From positions 1-32,140 of the forward strand of contig CAJUIA010000040.1 of the NCBI GenBank assembly GCA_910586485.1: a stretch of DNA of 32,140 nucleotides, read 5' to 3'. Within the stretch, counting starts at the first letter, position 1. Each line of letters starts with the position of its first letter. Origin of the DNA: an uncultured Acetatifactor sp. (lineage in GTDB: Bacteria; Bacillota; Clostridia; Lachnospirales; Lachnospiraceae). A program made the position numbers and the translations under genes. Positions 15,647 to 24,050 of the stretch are shown piece by piece. The notes beneath the pieces were generated by a model. It was not told the origin of the DNA and ran no database searches. It was given only the letters and a program-made list of their open reading frames with translations.

Positions 15647-16327
15647 TTATTTCCCCTCTTCCAAACCGAAGTGCTTTGCCAGAATCGACAGTACTTCTTC
15701 CCTCGTATCATTTTCAAAATCCGAACGAGTATAAGTAAAAAAGCCTGTATGCGCCCAGTCAATCTCCAGCGGAGGATGATATAATGCCCAGGAATTAAAA
15801 TTTTTCAGTGCCGCTTCCGGATCCGGACAAAGCTGAATCTGCTCCATCATAAATTTCTTGTCCGGGTCATCTCTGTCAAAAAAACGAGTGGCACAAATAT
15901 CCGGCGGATCACAAAGCATAATGGCAACACGATGATACACTGAAATCTGCCTCAACACATCCGGCGGGATGTTGGTATCCACAATGACCTTCTTCCCCGA
16001 TGCCGCCAGCCTAAGCAGCTCCAGAATTTCAATTTCCACACACTCCCTGGACACCTGGTCCGTCCAGTTCCAATGCTCTTCCGGAGTCATATTGAGCCAC
16101 TCCTGCCAGCCGCTCATGGTATCAAAATAGCACAGACCCGGCTGTTTCCACCGTGACAGCTTGTTCCGAGGAAATACATCATGATAATTTTCACCGCAAT
16201 GGATCATATCATACCGCTGGGACAGCATCTTAACCATCGTTGATTTCCCTGCATAGCTGTGCCCGTTTATAAAGTATACATTTTGCAGATAATGCTGAAT
16301 TAAATTGTCACTTAACTGTAGTTTCAT
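15647..16327 (-). CDS. P-loop NTPase, small-molecule or nucleotide kinase-like
   Basis: A 226-residue P-loop protein. The Walker A loop is NGHSYAGKSTMVKML (about residues 21-35); the shikimate/adenylate-kinase-like layout continues with SGKKVIVDTNIPPDVL (a possible Walker B strand), and a lid-like RFFDRDDPDKKF. The acceptor cannot be told from sequence; kinases, DUF-type AAA proteins and cofactor kinases share this form. Start ATG 16327 follows GGGGG by seven bases, and a strong promoter lies at 16447-16475. The stretch GWQEWLNMTPEEHWNWTDQV is a distinctive insertion. It is a single-gene unit. Confidence 0.75.
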   Translation of the reverse strand: MKLQLSDNLIQHYLQNVYFINGHSYAGKSTMVKMLSQRYDMIHCGENYHDVFPRNKLSRWKQPGLCYFDTMSGWQEWLNMTPEEHWNWTDQVSRECVEIEILELLRLAASGKKVIVDTNIPPDVLRQISVYHRVAIMLCDPPDICATRFFDRDDPDKKFMMEQIQLCPDPEAALKNFNSWALYHPPLEIDWAHTGFFTYTRSDFENDTREEVLSILAKHFGLEEGK

Positions 16328-16446
16328 TGATAACCCCCAATACTATTTTGCCACAACGGCTGCATCTGGGTAGAGGCTTTGTACATACTCTGCCAAATCC
16401 TGCAAATATTTTCTTCCTTTGTTTTGTCTGCCCCTTATCTGACCCC

Positions 16447-16475
16447 ATTATATCATCTTCCACTTTTGCAGGCAA
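16447..16475 (-). promoter_or_regulatory. Promoter of the P-loop kinase-like gene
   Basis: On the minus strand, TTGCCT (16475-16470), 17 bases, TATAAT (16452-16447) with a TGA extended -10. Leader about 115 bases, in which no clear structure was seen. Confidence 0.65.
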
Positions 16476-16604
16476 TAAAAAGCGGCTGCGCCTCCTGAAA
16501 TTTGACTTTACTTTCATTTCTTACATCATAAACCATATGTCGCGACGCTCCGATATAACATAAAACAGCCTCTATAGCTGCCTTAGAAAAATGGAGCCGT
16601 ATAT

Positions 16605-17591
16605 ATGAATATTATCGAAATATTAAAAATCCTGAGATTAATTTATCGCCCGGAAAACGCTTACTACGACAGTGAAAAAGGGCAGCATCTGCATCGTATC
16701 CCTGCAGATCTTTCAGACGCTCAGCTGGAAACCCTGAAACAGGCAGGACGCATGCCCAATCAAATGTCCTGTCCTGAACATGATGAAATTTGGAACAATC
16801 TATACACACTGGCCGATACATGGACCTTGTCTCAAGCGGCAGACTCATTTATAGCAGGTTTATGGAGCGCCCCTTTCCTGTGGCAGTCTGCCTTAAACGC
16901 AAAGCTTCTTTCTCTTGTCACACCCCGACATTCCTTCACCCCCTACAAAGGCTCCCCCGAAACTTGTATCATCTGCGGCTTTCGGAAAAAAGCTGTAGAT
17001 GATACGCTGCTTTGGTATAACCGTATAACAGGCGGTGTCCCTCTGGACGGCGATCCTGCAGGATATGCTTTTGCGTTACTTGAAATGTCAAAACTGGGAC
17101 AGCCTCCCACTCCTACGTTCTATGACCTGTGGACTTTTCGCGCGATTTTAACCGTAATCCGGCAAATGCCGCCAAACTCAAGATACAGTAAAGTGAGAGA
17201 TACTCTGCATAAAGAACGTCTGCTGCCCGCTGCCCAAAAGGGAACTGTCTGCTCTTTGCTGGAAGCACTGGCACTGGCGGGAATTTTAGATACGCCTGAA
17301 CATCCGGGGATGGCAACGCGCTTTACAACCTATCAGGAACGGGATTTACGTCCTTCCGTCAGAGTGGAGGTACAGGCCCCTCTTGCATGGTGGAATTCTT
17401 CCATCGGCATTAACGAGAGTGCTTTAGAAAAAATTTTTTGCAAAACCGATTGTTCTTCCGTTTCTCTCACAGACCGTCCTACGCCTGCCCTTCCTTTGTC
17501 TCAAACAAATACAGGCAGTCTGCAGAACAAAAAAATACCTCAAAAAAGACTGCCCTCGTCTCCCGATGCCGGGAAAGGCCCGAAAAATTAA
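16605..17591 (+). CDS. Hypothetical protein (328 aa), unrecognised
   Basis: Not recognised. A 328-residue soluble protein with no signal peptide. It has an N-terminal helical region, a single CIICGF pair (around residue 125) that could bind a metal only together with other residues, a central region rich in aromatic residues and leucine (DLWTFRAILTVIRQM), a segment with helix-turn character (LLEALALAGILDTPEHPGM), and PLAWWNSSIGINESAL near residue 265. The last 50 residues are Ser/Pro/Lys-rich and look disordered. ATG 16605 has GGAG eight bases upstream. The upstream 277 bases contain only weak plus-strand promoter matches, such as TTGACT at 16502. It converges with the large exported-protein gene, 25 bases away. 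Confidence 0.7.
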   Translation: MNIIEILKILRLIYRPENAYYDSEKGQHLHRIPADLSDAQLETLKQAGRMPNQMSCPEHDEIWNNLYTLADTWTLSQAADSFIAGLWSAPFLWQSALNAKLLSLVTPRHSFTPYKGSPETCIICGFRKKAVDDTLLWYNRITGGVPLDGDPAGYAFALLEMSKLGQPPTPTFYDLWTFRAILTVIRQMPPNSRYSKVRDTLHKERLLPAAQKGTVCSLLEALALAGILDTPEHPGMATRFTTYQERDLRPSVRVEVQAPLAWWNSSIGINESALEKIFCKTDCSSVSLTDRPTPALPLSQTNTGSLQNKKIPQKRLPSSPDAGKGPKN

Positions 17592-17616
17592 AGAACGGCA
17601 TCCGTATTAACACATC

Positions 17617-19902
17617 CTATCCCACACCCTCTGCTGAAGGCGTAATCTCCAGGTCCCGCTCCCTGTAATCTTCCGCCATACTTACTTTCAGCAGATAAAC
17701 TGCCTTTTCTTCTACATAATTATCCTTTAACACCCTGATCCGCAGAAGAAAGTCCGGCGAATACGACACCCCTTCCACGGTAAATAGATAAGTCGTATCC
17801 CCAAGCTTTTCGCACCAAAGCTGCCGCAGAATCAGCGCTTCTTCCGGCAGGTCTGCAAAATCATCCTGCCTGGGAAACATCTCTTCGAACGGAATGCAGT
17901 AGAACGCCCCCTTCTCCGCTTCATAAAATGTAACGGCCAAACCGCCCCCGTCTTCTGCCGCTCCATACTCCACGATTCCGTCATTGTCAATATCTGCAGC
18001 AAAATAATAACGATTTGCATACAAGTCTCTGCTGCCGTCGGAAAGGCTGTTAAGCATTCTGTTTGCCTCTGCCGTAAGCCCCTGGCCTTCTTCCATATCA
18101 GATACATATATTTTCCAGTTCATACATGCTCTTACCGCTTCTTCATATCGTTCCTGCACATAATCCTTTACCACTAAAGGAAGTCCCCCGGCCTCATACA
18201 ATGGAATACAGGTAAAATCCTGTTCTTCTTCACGAGTTAGACCAGAACCTGACCCACTACCCCGCAGGTAATATTCACTTGTAGAAATAGAAAAATGTGC
18301 TGTCCGCCAAGTTTCCCCATTATCAATTTTGATAATGGATGTAGATACCTCTCCGCCCCAATAAGCAGGAACGGCCTCGGTAATACAATAGACCTGCCCT
18401 TCACAACTGATTATTTGCGGCGAATCATAAGACTCCATAACATAAGCATATTCTTCCAGACTCCCGTCCGTCACCTTCCACCATTGGATGCTGTCCTTTG
18501 CAAAGCCGTAATTGATACAGGAGAGAAAATTATCGCTTCCATCCTCACCGCCCCAGCGATATGCCCACTTACATTCCTCATCCTCCCTGTGTACAAAGGT
18601 ACGATTCCCCATCGTCTCTTGGACCATCTGCATAAAGCTTTCCGTATCCTCTGTCAAATCCACCCTATAGCTTTCCAAAAGCATATTGGGCTCTCCGCAT
18701 AAGCCTGTCCATGCCTCTTCCCGCAGCAGATGAAAAACCGCATCCGAGAACTCTTTTTCTCCCTGCCATGGAGTAATGCTTCTGTTTTGCTGTTCCTGCA
18801 AAACCTGCTCCCACATCTCACTCCATGGGAGATTCTTTTGCTTCCCCGCCGTCAGTCCGCTGCAGTCAAACGTTTCCCAATAGGCAGGCGTTATCCCTCT
18901 TACCCCCGCCTCTTTTATAAGGTTAAGCTTACAGGAAAACACAAGTCTTCCATCCAGGTCTCCATCACGAGCTTCCAATAAAAGGAGTCCGTCTTCCCCT
19001 TCCGTCATCTGAAAAATCACTGTTTCTTTTGAATTTGTTTTTTCAAAATCAATCACCCATATCTGCTCTGTTCCATCAGCATCCGGAGAGACGGCTTCTC
19101 TCATAACATAATGCTCTTCTTTCCCCTCATCTCCCCATATTGGCTTGTGGTTCTCCTGCATCCACGCCAAAAAACACGCATTTTCTTCTACATATTCCTT
19201 TACCTGCGCCACAAGCGCACTGTTCGCCTCCTGAAATAGTATCTCCGGCTTCACCCCTGTCTCAATCAGCCCAATATCCCACCCGCCCAAGGGTACGTGA
19301 AAGGATTCTGAAAGCCTTGACAATTCCAGCCATGACGAAGAATCATAAAGCTTTAGAAGATAAAAAAACTTTTCTCCCGCTTCCTCTCTTGCAAAAATCT
19401 CATAATCCCTAACACCGCCTGCTTTGCTTGTATTACCTGTAAGCCGCCACTCTTGCCCATCCTTTTTCAGCGTCATGGTGCTTAAATAGCCTTTATCGTC
19501 TGACCCCGCAAAATTAACATAAAACAAGAGGAAACAGTCCTCACCGTCTGCTTTCTGCAAATGGTAAATCTTTTCTGTCTGTAAAAGGTTCTCTCCCCAC
19601 TGATCCGCAAAGTATTCTTCCACAAGTGTTTCATAATCAGGACAGGCTTCTGCCAGCTCTTCTACCGTACAAATCAGCTCATTCTGCCGATAGTCGGAAA
19701 GTGCCTCCACATATTTTCCCTCTACCACATAGCGCTGCAGGTCCGTAAAAAGCTCTACTGGCAGTACATCCTCCGTCCCATACCGGCTCTCCCACACCAT
19801 ACACTGCGCCACAATATCTGACTGCTTAATTGGTTGGTAATCATTTTGCGCAGCCGCCCGCACACACGCAATAAGTAAAACAAAAACAGCCAGCTTTTTC
19901 AT
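17617..19902 (-). CDS. Large exported or lipoprotein-like hypothetical protein
   Basis: A 761-residue protein of unknown family. MKKLAVFVLLIACVRAAAQ is a short export signal; LIA-Cys13 fits a lipobox, while AAAQ just after could serve signal peptidase I, so anchoring is uncertain. The rest is acidic, aromatic and beta-rich with many Trp and Tyr, a GSGSGSG linker near residue 555, and near residue 636 DIDNDGIVEYG, a calcium-loop-like DxDxDG. ATG 19902 was chosen for AGGAG upstream and ATGA overlap with the preceding P-loop gene; a longer frame to 19944 would hide the signal. No recognised enzyme motif. It is the third gene of the regulator operon. Confidence 0.75.
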   Translation of the reverse strand: MKKLAVFVLLIACVRAAAQNDYQPIKQSDIVAQCMVWESRYGTEDVLPVELFTDLQRYVVEGKYVEALSDYRQNELICTVEELAEACPDYETLVEEYFADQWGENLLQTEKIYHLQKADGEDCFLLFYVNFAGSDDKGYLSTMTLKKDGQEWRLTGNTSKAGGVRDYEIFAREEAGEKFFYLLKLYDSSSWLELSRLSESFHVPLGGWDIGLIETGVKPEILFQEANSALVAQVKEYVEENACFLAWMQENHKPIWGDEGKEEHYVMREAVSPDADGTEQIWVIDFEKTNSKETVIFQMTEGEDGLLLLEARDGDLDGRLVFSCKLNLIKEAGVRGITPAYWETFDCSGLTAGKQKNLPWSEMWEQVLQEQQNRSITPWQGEKEFSDAVFHLLREEAWTGLCGEPNMLLESYRVDLTEDTESFMQMVQETMGNRTFVHREDEECKWAYRWGGEDGSDNFLSCINYGFAKDSIQWWKVTDGSLEEYAYVMESYDSPQIISCEGQVYCITEAVPAYWGGEVSTSIIKIDNGETWRTAHFSISTSEYYLRGSGSGSGLTREEEQDFTCIPLYEAGGLPLVVKDYVQERYEEAVRACMNWKIYVSDMEEGQGLTAEANRMLNSLSDGSRDLYANRYYFAADIDNDGIVEYGAAEDGGGLAVTFYEAEKGAFYCIPFEEMFPRQDDFADLPEEALILRQLWCEKLGDTTYLFTVEGVSYSPDFLLRIRVLKDNYVEEKAVYLLKVSMAEDYRERDLEITPSAEGVG

Positions 19903-20351
19903 AAGTGTTGCTCCTGTCTGATTGCATTCCGAACAAGTAAACATACTTCATCCAAATCATCCTGCCCTGACTTTATATGAATATCACATTTCTCAGAATC
20001 AAAGCATCCATGCTTTCGCTGCAACATATCTGCCACCGGAACCGGCAAATTCCCGTGCATCCGCTCTGCAAATCTTTCCTGAATTACATCCAGTTCCGCT
20101 GTGACAAGAATCCTGTATGCTTTTTCGGGCAGCAGTTCCAAATGTTCTTTTTCAGAAATCACATAAATAACAGGAGCCTCAATAGTTGCTACACGCATTT
20201 TATTCTGAAAAATATTTTTCGCCATACTTTCATTCTTTGCAAGACGTAGGTAATCTTTGCCGGTATAAACTTCCCCATTCAGTACATCACGCAGCTTTTG
20301 GGCAAGCGTTGATTTCCCTGTACAGCTTTCGCCTATAATTCCAACTACCAT
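19899..20351 (-). CDS. Small P-loop NTPase, kinase-like
   Basis: A 150-residue P-loop protein. The opening MVVGIIGESCTGKSTLAQKL holds Walker A GESCTGKST; MRVATIEAPVIYVISEKEHL and RILVTAELDVIQERFAERM resemble the core and lid of shikimate- or adenylate-type kinases. It is shorter than most of these. ATG 20351 was chosen for GGGGA seven bases upstream; the open frame to 20453 overlaps the end of the regulator gene. It starts 20 bases after the regulator stop and overlaps the exported protein gene by 4 bases (ATGA). Substrate unknown. Confidence 0.75.
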   Translation of the reverse strand: MVVGIIGESCTGKSTLAQKLRDVLNGEVYTGKDYLRLAKNESMAKNIFQNKMRVATIEAPVIYVISEKEHLELLPEKAYRILVTAELDVIQERFAERMHGNLPVPVADMLQRKHGCFDSEKCDIHIKSGQDDLDEVCLLVRNAIRQEQHL

Positions 20352-20371
20352 TGTACATTCCCCTTTGTTTT

Positions 20372-21631
20372 TCATCGTAATGTTAATGCTCTGCCCTGCT
20401 CGGTCACAGAAGAACTTATTGCTACCAGCGCTTCCTCTTCCAGTCCCCTGCATCTTTGCAGAATGCCGATATATGCCTGCCGCATCATTCTGGCCTCCGC
20501 CGCATTTTCAGGCGTCTTGGGAAGCATTTCATTCAAACATTTTTCACAAATAGACAGGATTTCGTCATATTTTGAAATTGCAGTCCGGATGTAACTGTCA
20601 TCAATATCCTGTATCAAATGTATACAGCATTCAAGGAACTGCCTTATCCGCAGTTTGCCTTCATAGTGTATAAAAATATGCGGAAACATACATTCAATAT
20701 CTGTCATCTCTCGATTTGTTTCTTTTCGGAGCTCTTCACACCAATTATCATAGATAACCAGTCCATAGCCCATAAGGGGCTCTTCAAACAAATGTACTTT
20801 ATTGCTTAAAAGCGCATATCCTTTTTGCAGAACTTTTCTGCACTGATCAACGACAGAATCCGTTTTAGAGCCAGGCTTAATAAGAAGCAGTTCCGAATCC
20901 TTCAAATACCATTCGGAAAAACTTTTCAGCTGTTCAAAAGACATGATGGAATTTTTCTCATCATCCCCATCTAGAAAGGGGAGTCCCTTTAAAGTTCTTC
21001 CTGAATCAGAATATCCTGTTGCCAGTATGGTGTCTGTATATTCTTTGGGTATAACGATTACGGGATACCCGCTCCTTATATGGTTTATCGCCGTCTGTAT
21101 AAACTCCTTCTGTGAATACTCTGCTTTTTTGTGAATTTCACAGGTTAATCCATACACCGCAAGACATTCTTCCCAATTATCCTCAAACCCCCAGGAATAA
21201 CCAAAGCTGATGCCGGAAAATGCCCCCTGAAGAATATACTCTGTATCATCATTAATTTGTCGGTTCATTGCATCCCGGCGCGTCTCAAGACCCATAAAAA
21301 GCTTGATTGCGGACAGGATTGCAGGCTTCGACATACTCCGCGGCCAGGTTCTGCCTGTAAACTCCGCAACAGGTGCATATGGCAGCAGTATATGCTCAAA
21401 ATTTGCATTTACAGCAGGCATGGGCGCCGGGAAAAAAATCTGATCCATTGTGCATTCCAATAATTCCGATAACTCCACAAGAAGAGACAATTCCGGCATC
21501 GCATGTCCATTTTCCCATTTACTCACTGCCTGAGGACTTATGTCTAATTGCCTGGCGACATCCTCCTGCGTCAATCCCTTGTTTTTTCTAAACAGCGTAA
21601 TTTGTTTCCCGACTTTCACAGTATCTAACAT
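20372..21631 (-). CDS. XRE-family HTH regulator with large C-terminal sensor-like region
   Basis: A 419-residue protein. Residues 8-62 form a Cro/C1-type helix-turn-helix (GKQITLFRKNKGLTQEDVARQ, SPQAVSKWENGHAMPEL). Residues about 70-370 resemble the C39-peptidase/BtrH-like fold: EYILQGAFSGISFGYSW, HIRSGYPVIVIPKEYTDTILATGYSD, then YGLVIYDNWCEELRKE. No catalytic assignment is safe, so it may bind a peptide or small ligand rather than cut it. The C-terminal 60 residues are helical. SD CTCCTT (21638-21643, complement) and TATAAT at 21664-21669 precede ATG 21631. It heads an operon with the P-loop protein and the exported protein, making it their likely regulator. Confidence 0.85.
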   Translation of the reverse strand: MLDTVKVGKQITLFRKNKGLTQEDVARQLDISPQAVSKWENGHAMPELSLLVELSELLECTMDQIFFPAPMPAVNANFEHILLPYAPVAEFTGRTWPRSMSKPAILSAIKLFMGLETRRDAMNRQINDDTEYILQGAFSGISFGYSWGFEDNWEECLAVYGLTCEIHKKAEYSQKEFIQTAINHIRSGYPVIVIPKEYTDTILATGYSDSGRTLKGLPFLDGDDEKNSIMSFEQLKSFSEWYLKDSELLLIKPGSKTDSVVDQCRKVLQKGYALLSNKVHLFEEPLMGYGLVIYDNWCEELRKETNREMTDIECMFPHIFIHYEGKLRIRQFLECCIHLIQDIDDSYIRTAISKYDEILSICEKCLNEMLPKTPENAAEARMMRQAYIGILQRCRGLEEEALVAISSSVTEQGRALTLR

Positions 21632-21663
21632 TTTTGACTCCTTCCAAGTTATTTGTTATCTTC

Positions 21664-21669
21664 ATTATA
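21664..21669 (-). promoter_or_regulatory. Probable -10 box for the HTH regulator operon
   Basis: TATAAT on the minus strand, 33 bases before ATG 21631. The matching -35 region is poor (no TTGACA-like hexamer at 16-18 bases), which would suit a regulated or weak promoter. Confidence 0.4.
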
Positions 21670-21794
21670 GGGGAACAAAGACATCTTTACCATCATTGCA
21701 TGGTTGTGTTTCAGACACAAAATTCAACCTGAGGTTAAGTTTATCAATACGCTCAACATTTTTATTATGACTCTTTTTATTCGGCGAAAGCAGT

Positions 21795-22427
21795 TTACTC
21801 ACGCTCTCGCAAAATGTGCCATACATCATTACCACCAAAACCACATTTACGATATAACCCTTCCGGATTATCAGTATTTGCGCATTTCCCGGATACCGTA
21901 ACAAATCTTGCCGCTTTTCTCATTCTCCACAACAGTTCTAACACAAGATAACTCCCTAATCCACGTCTGCGATAATCCTTTGATACCTGCAGCCATTCCA
22001 ATACGCCCTCGCCAATCTCACGGTCCAGTTCGGCAATACCAGTTGCCACAATTTTTCCTTTATCATCATCTCTGACAGCCAGCCAAAGCTCTGCACAATA
22101 TTGTTCTCTGGCCAGGTAACTCTGTATTTCAGACATTGTAATGCCAATATCTTCATAACAGCTGTTGATATGATCCACAAATTCAGGTACAGAGGCTTCA
22201 TATAGAGAATAACCCTCCGGCAATGACACAGGCTTTAACTCCCGCATACGATGCTGTAAACGAAAATATGGTTCATCAGAGTATCGTTTCAGCATCTCTG
22301 TATTGAACTCCCTGTCATGCAAAATTTTCATATTATCAGGTATGGAAATACAAACTGCTTTCCAATAGGGAATAGATGCTGTTCCGCATGGATTTTCAAG
22401 ATATTGTTTCTTGCTTATTTCATTCAT
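21795..22427 (-). CDS. GNAT family N-acetyltransferase with N-terminal extension
   Basis: A 210-residue acetyltransferase. The N-terminal 60 residues, MNEISKKQYLENPCGTASIPYWK, are typical of a clostridial GNAT subgroup whose N-terminal module precedes the catalytic fold. The catalytic half has VSKDYRRRGLGSYLVLELLW as the acetyl-CoA loop and TDNPEGLYRKCGF as motif B. Start ATG 22427 has only a weak ribosome site (GGGATGG, over 10 bases away); ATG 22431 nearby is out of frame. It follows the S66 peptidase gene by 36 bases and is probably co-transcribed. Acceptor unknown. Confidence 0.85.
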   Translation of the reverse strand: MNEISKKQYLENPCGTASIPYWKAVCISIPDNMKILHDREFNTEMLKRYSDEPYFRLQHRMRELKPVSLPEGYSLYEASVPEFVDHINSCYEDIGITMSEIQSYLAREQYCAELWLAVRDDDKGKIVATGIAELDREIGEGVLEWLQVSKDYRRRGLGSYLVLELLWRMRKAARFVTVSGKCANTDNPEGLYRKCGFGGNDVWHILRERE

Positions 22428-22463
22428 ACATTTCTAAACCATCCCAGATATTTTTAAAATGCC

Positions 22464-23489
22464 CTACAATACACCGCTTTCTAAAATGGAAAGGGAAACC
22501 TTTTCGCAATTTATTTCCGCTTCTGCCCCATATGGCAGAACGCAGACAGGAGAAGAATGTCCGAAATTCACTCCATAAATAACCGGAAGCTTCCCCTGTC
22601 CCAATCGGGACAACACATCTCTTACCGTTTCCTTCTGTTTGGCAAATGCGGTATTTTCATTTGCTTTTCCCAGAATCATTCCGTTTATTTCTTCCAGTGC
22701 TCCAATTCTGTCAAGCCATCTCAAAAAATCCTCAATGGCCGAGGGCGTATAAAATTCGGGAATATCTTCCAAAAAAAGAATTGTATCCCTGAAATCCTCT
22801 GCATCAAGTGCCAGCGGCGTATTTTCAAGCTCCTTCAGCCCGGTATGACCGCCAAACAACCTGCCCTTCACCGTTCCCTCCCCCTGAACAAGCTCATATC
22901 CATTGTTTGGATAATAAGTACGCCTGTGAAGAGGATTGAAATAATCCGCTTCTTCATAGGTCCATTCCTTAGACGGTTCAATGATGCCTATTTCAGAATC
23001 AGAAAAAAGCACCCTATCAAACCACTTTCTGCTATATGGGTGCCAGCCCTGTGCTTCTGCCAAAGGAGATAACAGATTGCAGCCGTAAAAAGAAGACAAG
23101 CCGCAATGATAAGCGAGGATATGCAAATTCATAACATCAGAATAGCCTATCAATATTTTGGGATAAGTACTGATTAGGTATGGCTCAATATAGGGTATGA
23201 TTTTTATACTGTCGTTGCCTCCCACACTGGCAATAATGGCTTTCACATTGGTATTTTCAAAAGCCCACATAATGTCTTCCGCCCTCGCCTTTGGGTTTTC
23301 AGACAAATAAGCTGAGCCTCTAAGCGCATTAGGCGCAGGGAGTACCTTCAGCCCTGTCTCCTGTAGATATTTAATGCCCAACTGGTATTTCCAGTGGATC
23401 TTTGCATCTCCAGCCCAGCCATTGCAGGGGCTGACCACTGCAATGGTATCTCCTTTGCAGAGCTTTGGAGGTTTTTGCAATTCCTTCAT
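22464..23489 (-). CDS. S66 family LD-carboxypeptidase (MccF-like)
   Basis: A 341-residue serine peptidase of family S66, which includes LD-carboxypeptidases of murein recycling and MccF, the microcin C self-immunity peptidase. LCKGDTIAVVSPCNG opens the fold, ILIGYSDVMNLHILAYH holds the nucleophile Ser, GGHTGLKELENTPL and the later VNFGHSSPVCVLPYGAEAEI carry the other catalytic residues (Glu and His). Length and order agree with MccF-like members that lack a signal peptide, hence cytoplasmic. ATG 23489 follows an AAAGGA-like ribosome site. It heads a two-gene unit with a GNAT, a partner suggestive of detoxification; that is inference only. Confidence 0.9.
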   Translation of the reverse strand: MKELQKPPKLCKGDTIAVVSPCNGWAGDAKIHWKYQLGIKYLQETGLKVLPAPNALRGSAYLSENPKARAEDIMWAFENTNVKAIIASVGGNDSIKIIPYIEPYLISTYPKILIGYSDVMNLHILAYHCGLSSFYGCNLLSPLAEAQGWHPYSRKWFDRVLFSDSEIGIIEPSKEWTYEEADYFNPLHRRTYYPNNGYELVQGEGTVKGRLFGGHTGLKELENTPLALDAEDFRDTILFLEDIPEFYTPSAIEDFLRWLDRIGALEEINGMILGKANENTAFAKQKETVRDVLSRLGQGKLPVIYGVNFGHSSPVCVLPYGAEAEINCEKVSLSILESGVL

Positions 23490-23570
23490 CCTGTTTTCCT
23501 TTTTCCTGTTCAGACTGGCTTTTCTGTTTCCAGCCAGCTTTCCTTGGAATTATTCTGAAATATTTCGCCC

Positions 23571-24050
23571 TTACTTATGGTACGGCGACCCATGAATAAT
23601 CCGGAAAGCCCGATATATCTGTTCCGACAGGATTACCCGCATCAGTTGGTGGGGAAAGGTCATATCCGAAAAGCTTAAAGAAAAGTCGGCACGGCGGCAC
23701 ACTGACTCATGAAGTCCCAGCGAACCGCCGATCACAAACATGATATGACTGATTCCACCGACCGTCAATTTTTCCATCCACCGGGCAAACGCCTCCGAAG
23801 AAAGCTTCTTTCCGCTGATTTCCAGCGTGCAAATAAAAGCATCCTCCTGAAGCTTTTCCAGAATTCTGCGCCCTTCCTTTTCCTTAATCTGGTCTTCCGT
23901 CTGGAGCGAAGCCCCGTCCGGCGTTTTTTCGTCCGACACTTCAATGATTTCCAGCTTACAATAACGCGAAAGCCGTTTCGCATATTCCGCAACGGCTTCC
24001 CGATAAAAATTTTCTTTTATTTTTCCCACACAAACGATTGAAATCTTCAT
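23571..24050 (-). CDS. rlmH: 23S rRNA (pseudouridine(1915)-N(3))-methyltransferase RlmH
   Basis: A 159-residue SPOUT-class methyltransferase that modifies pseudouridine 1915 in helix 69 of 23S rRNA. MKISIVCVGKIKENFYREAV, VIGGSLGLHESVCRRADFSLS (AdoMet-binding knot) and the closing LSEQIYRAFRIIHGSPYHK are all characteristic. The length is exactly that of the family. ATG 24050 overlaps the preceding gene's stop in ATGA, so translation is coupled with the zinc-ribbon membrane protein. Confidence 0.98.
   Translation of the reverse strand: MKISIVCVGKIKENFYREAVAEYAKRLSRYCKLEIIEVSDEKTPDGASLQTEDQIKEKEGRRILEKLQEDAFICTLEISGKKLSSEAFARWMEKLTVGGISHIMFVIGGSLGLHESVCRRADFSLSFSDMTFPHQLMRVILSEQIYRAFRIIHGSPYHK

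Noticed and set aside
21700..21740. Small hairpin TTGTGT/ACACAA after the acetyltransferase
   Set aside because: Six-base stem, no T run; not enough for a terminator or riboswitch.
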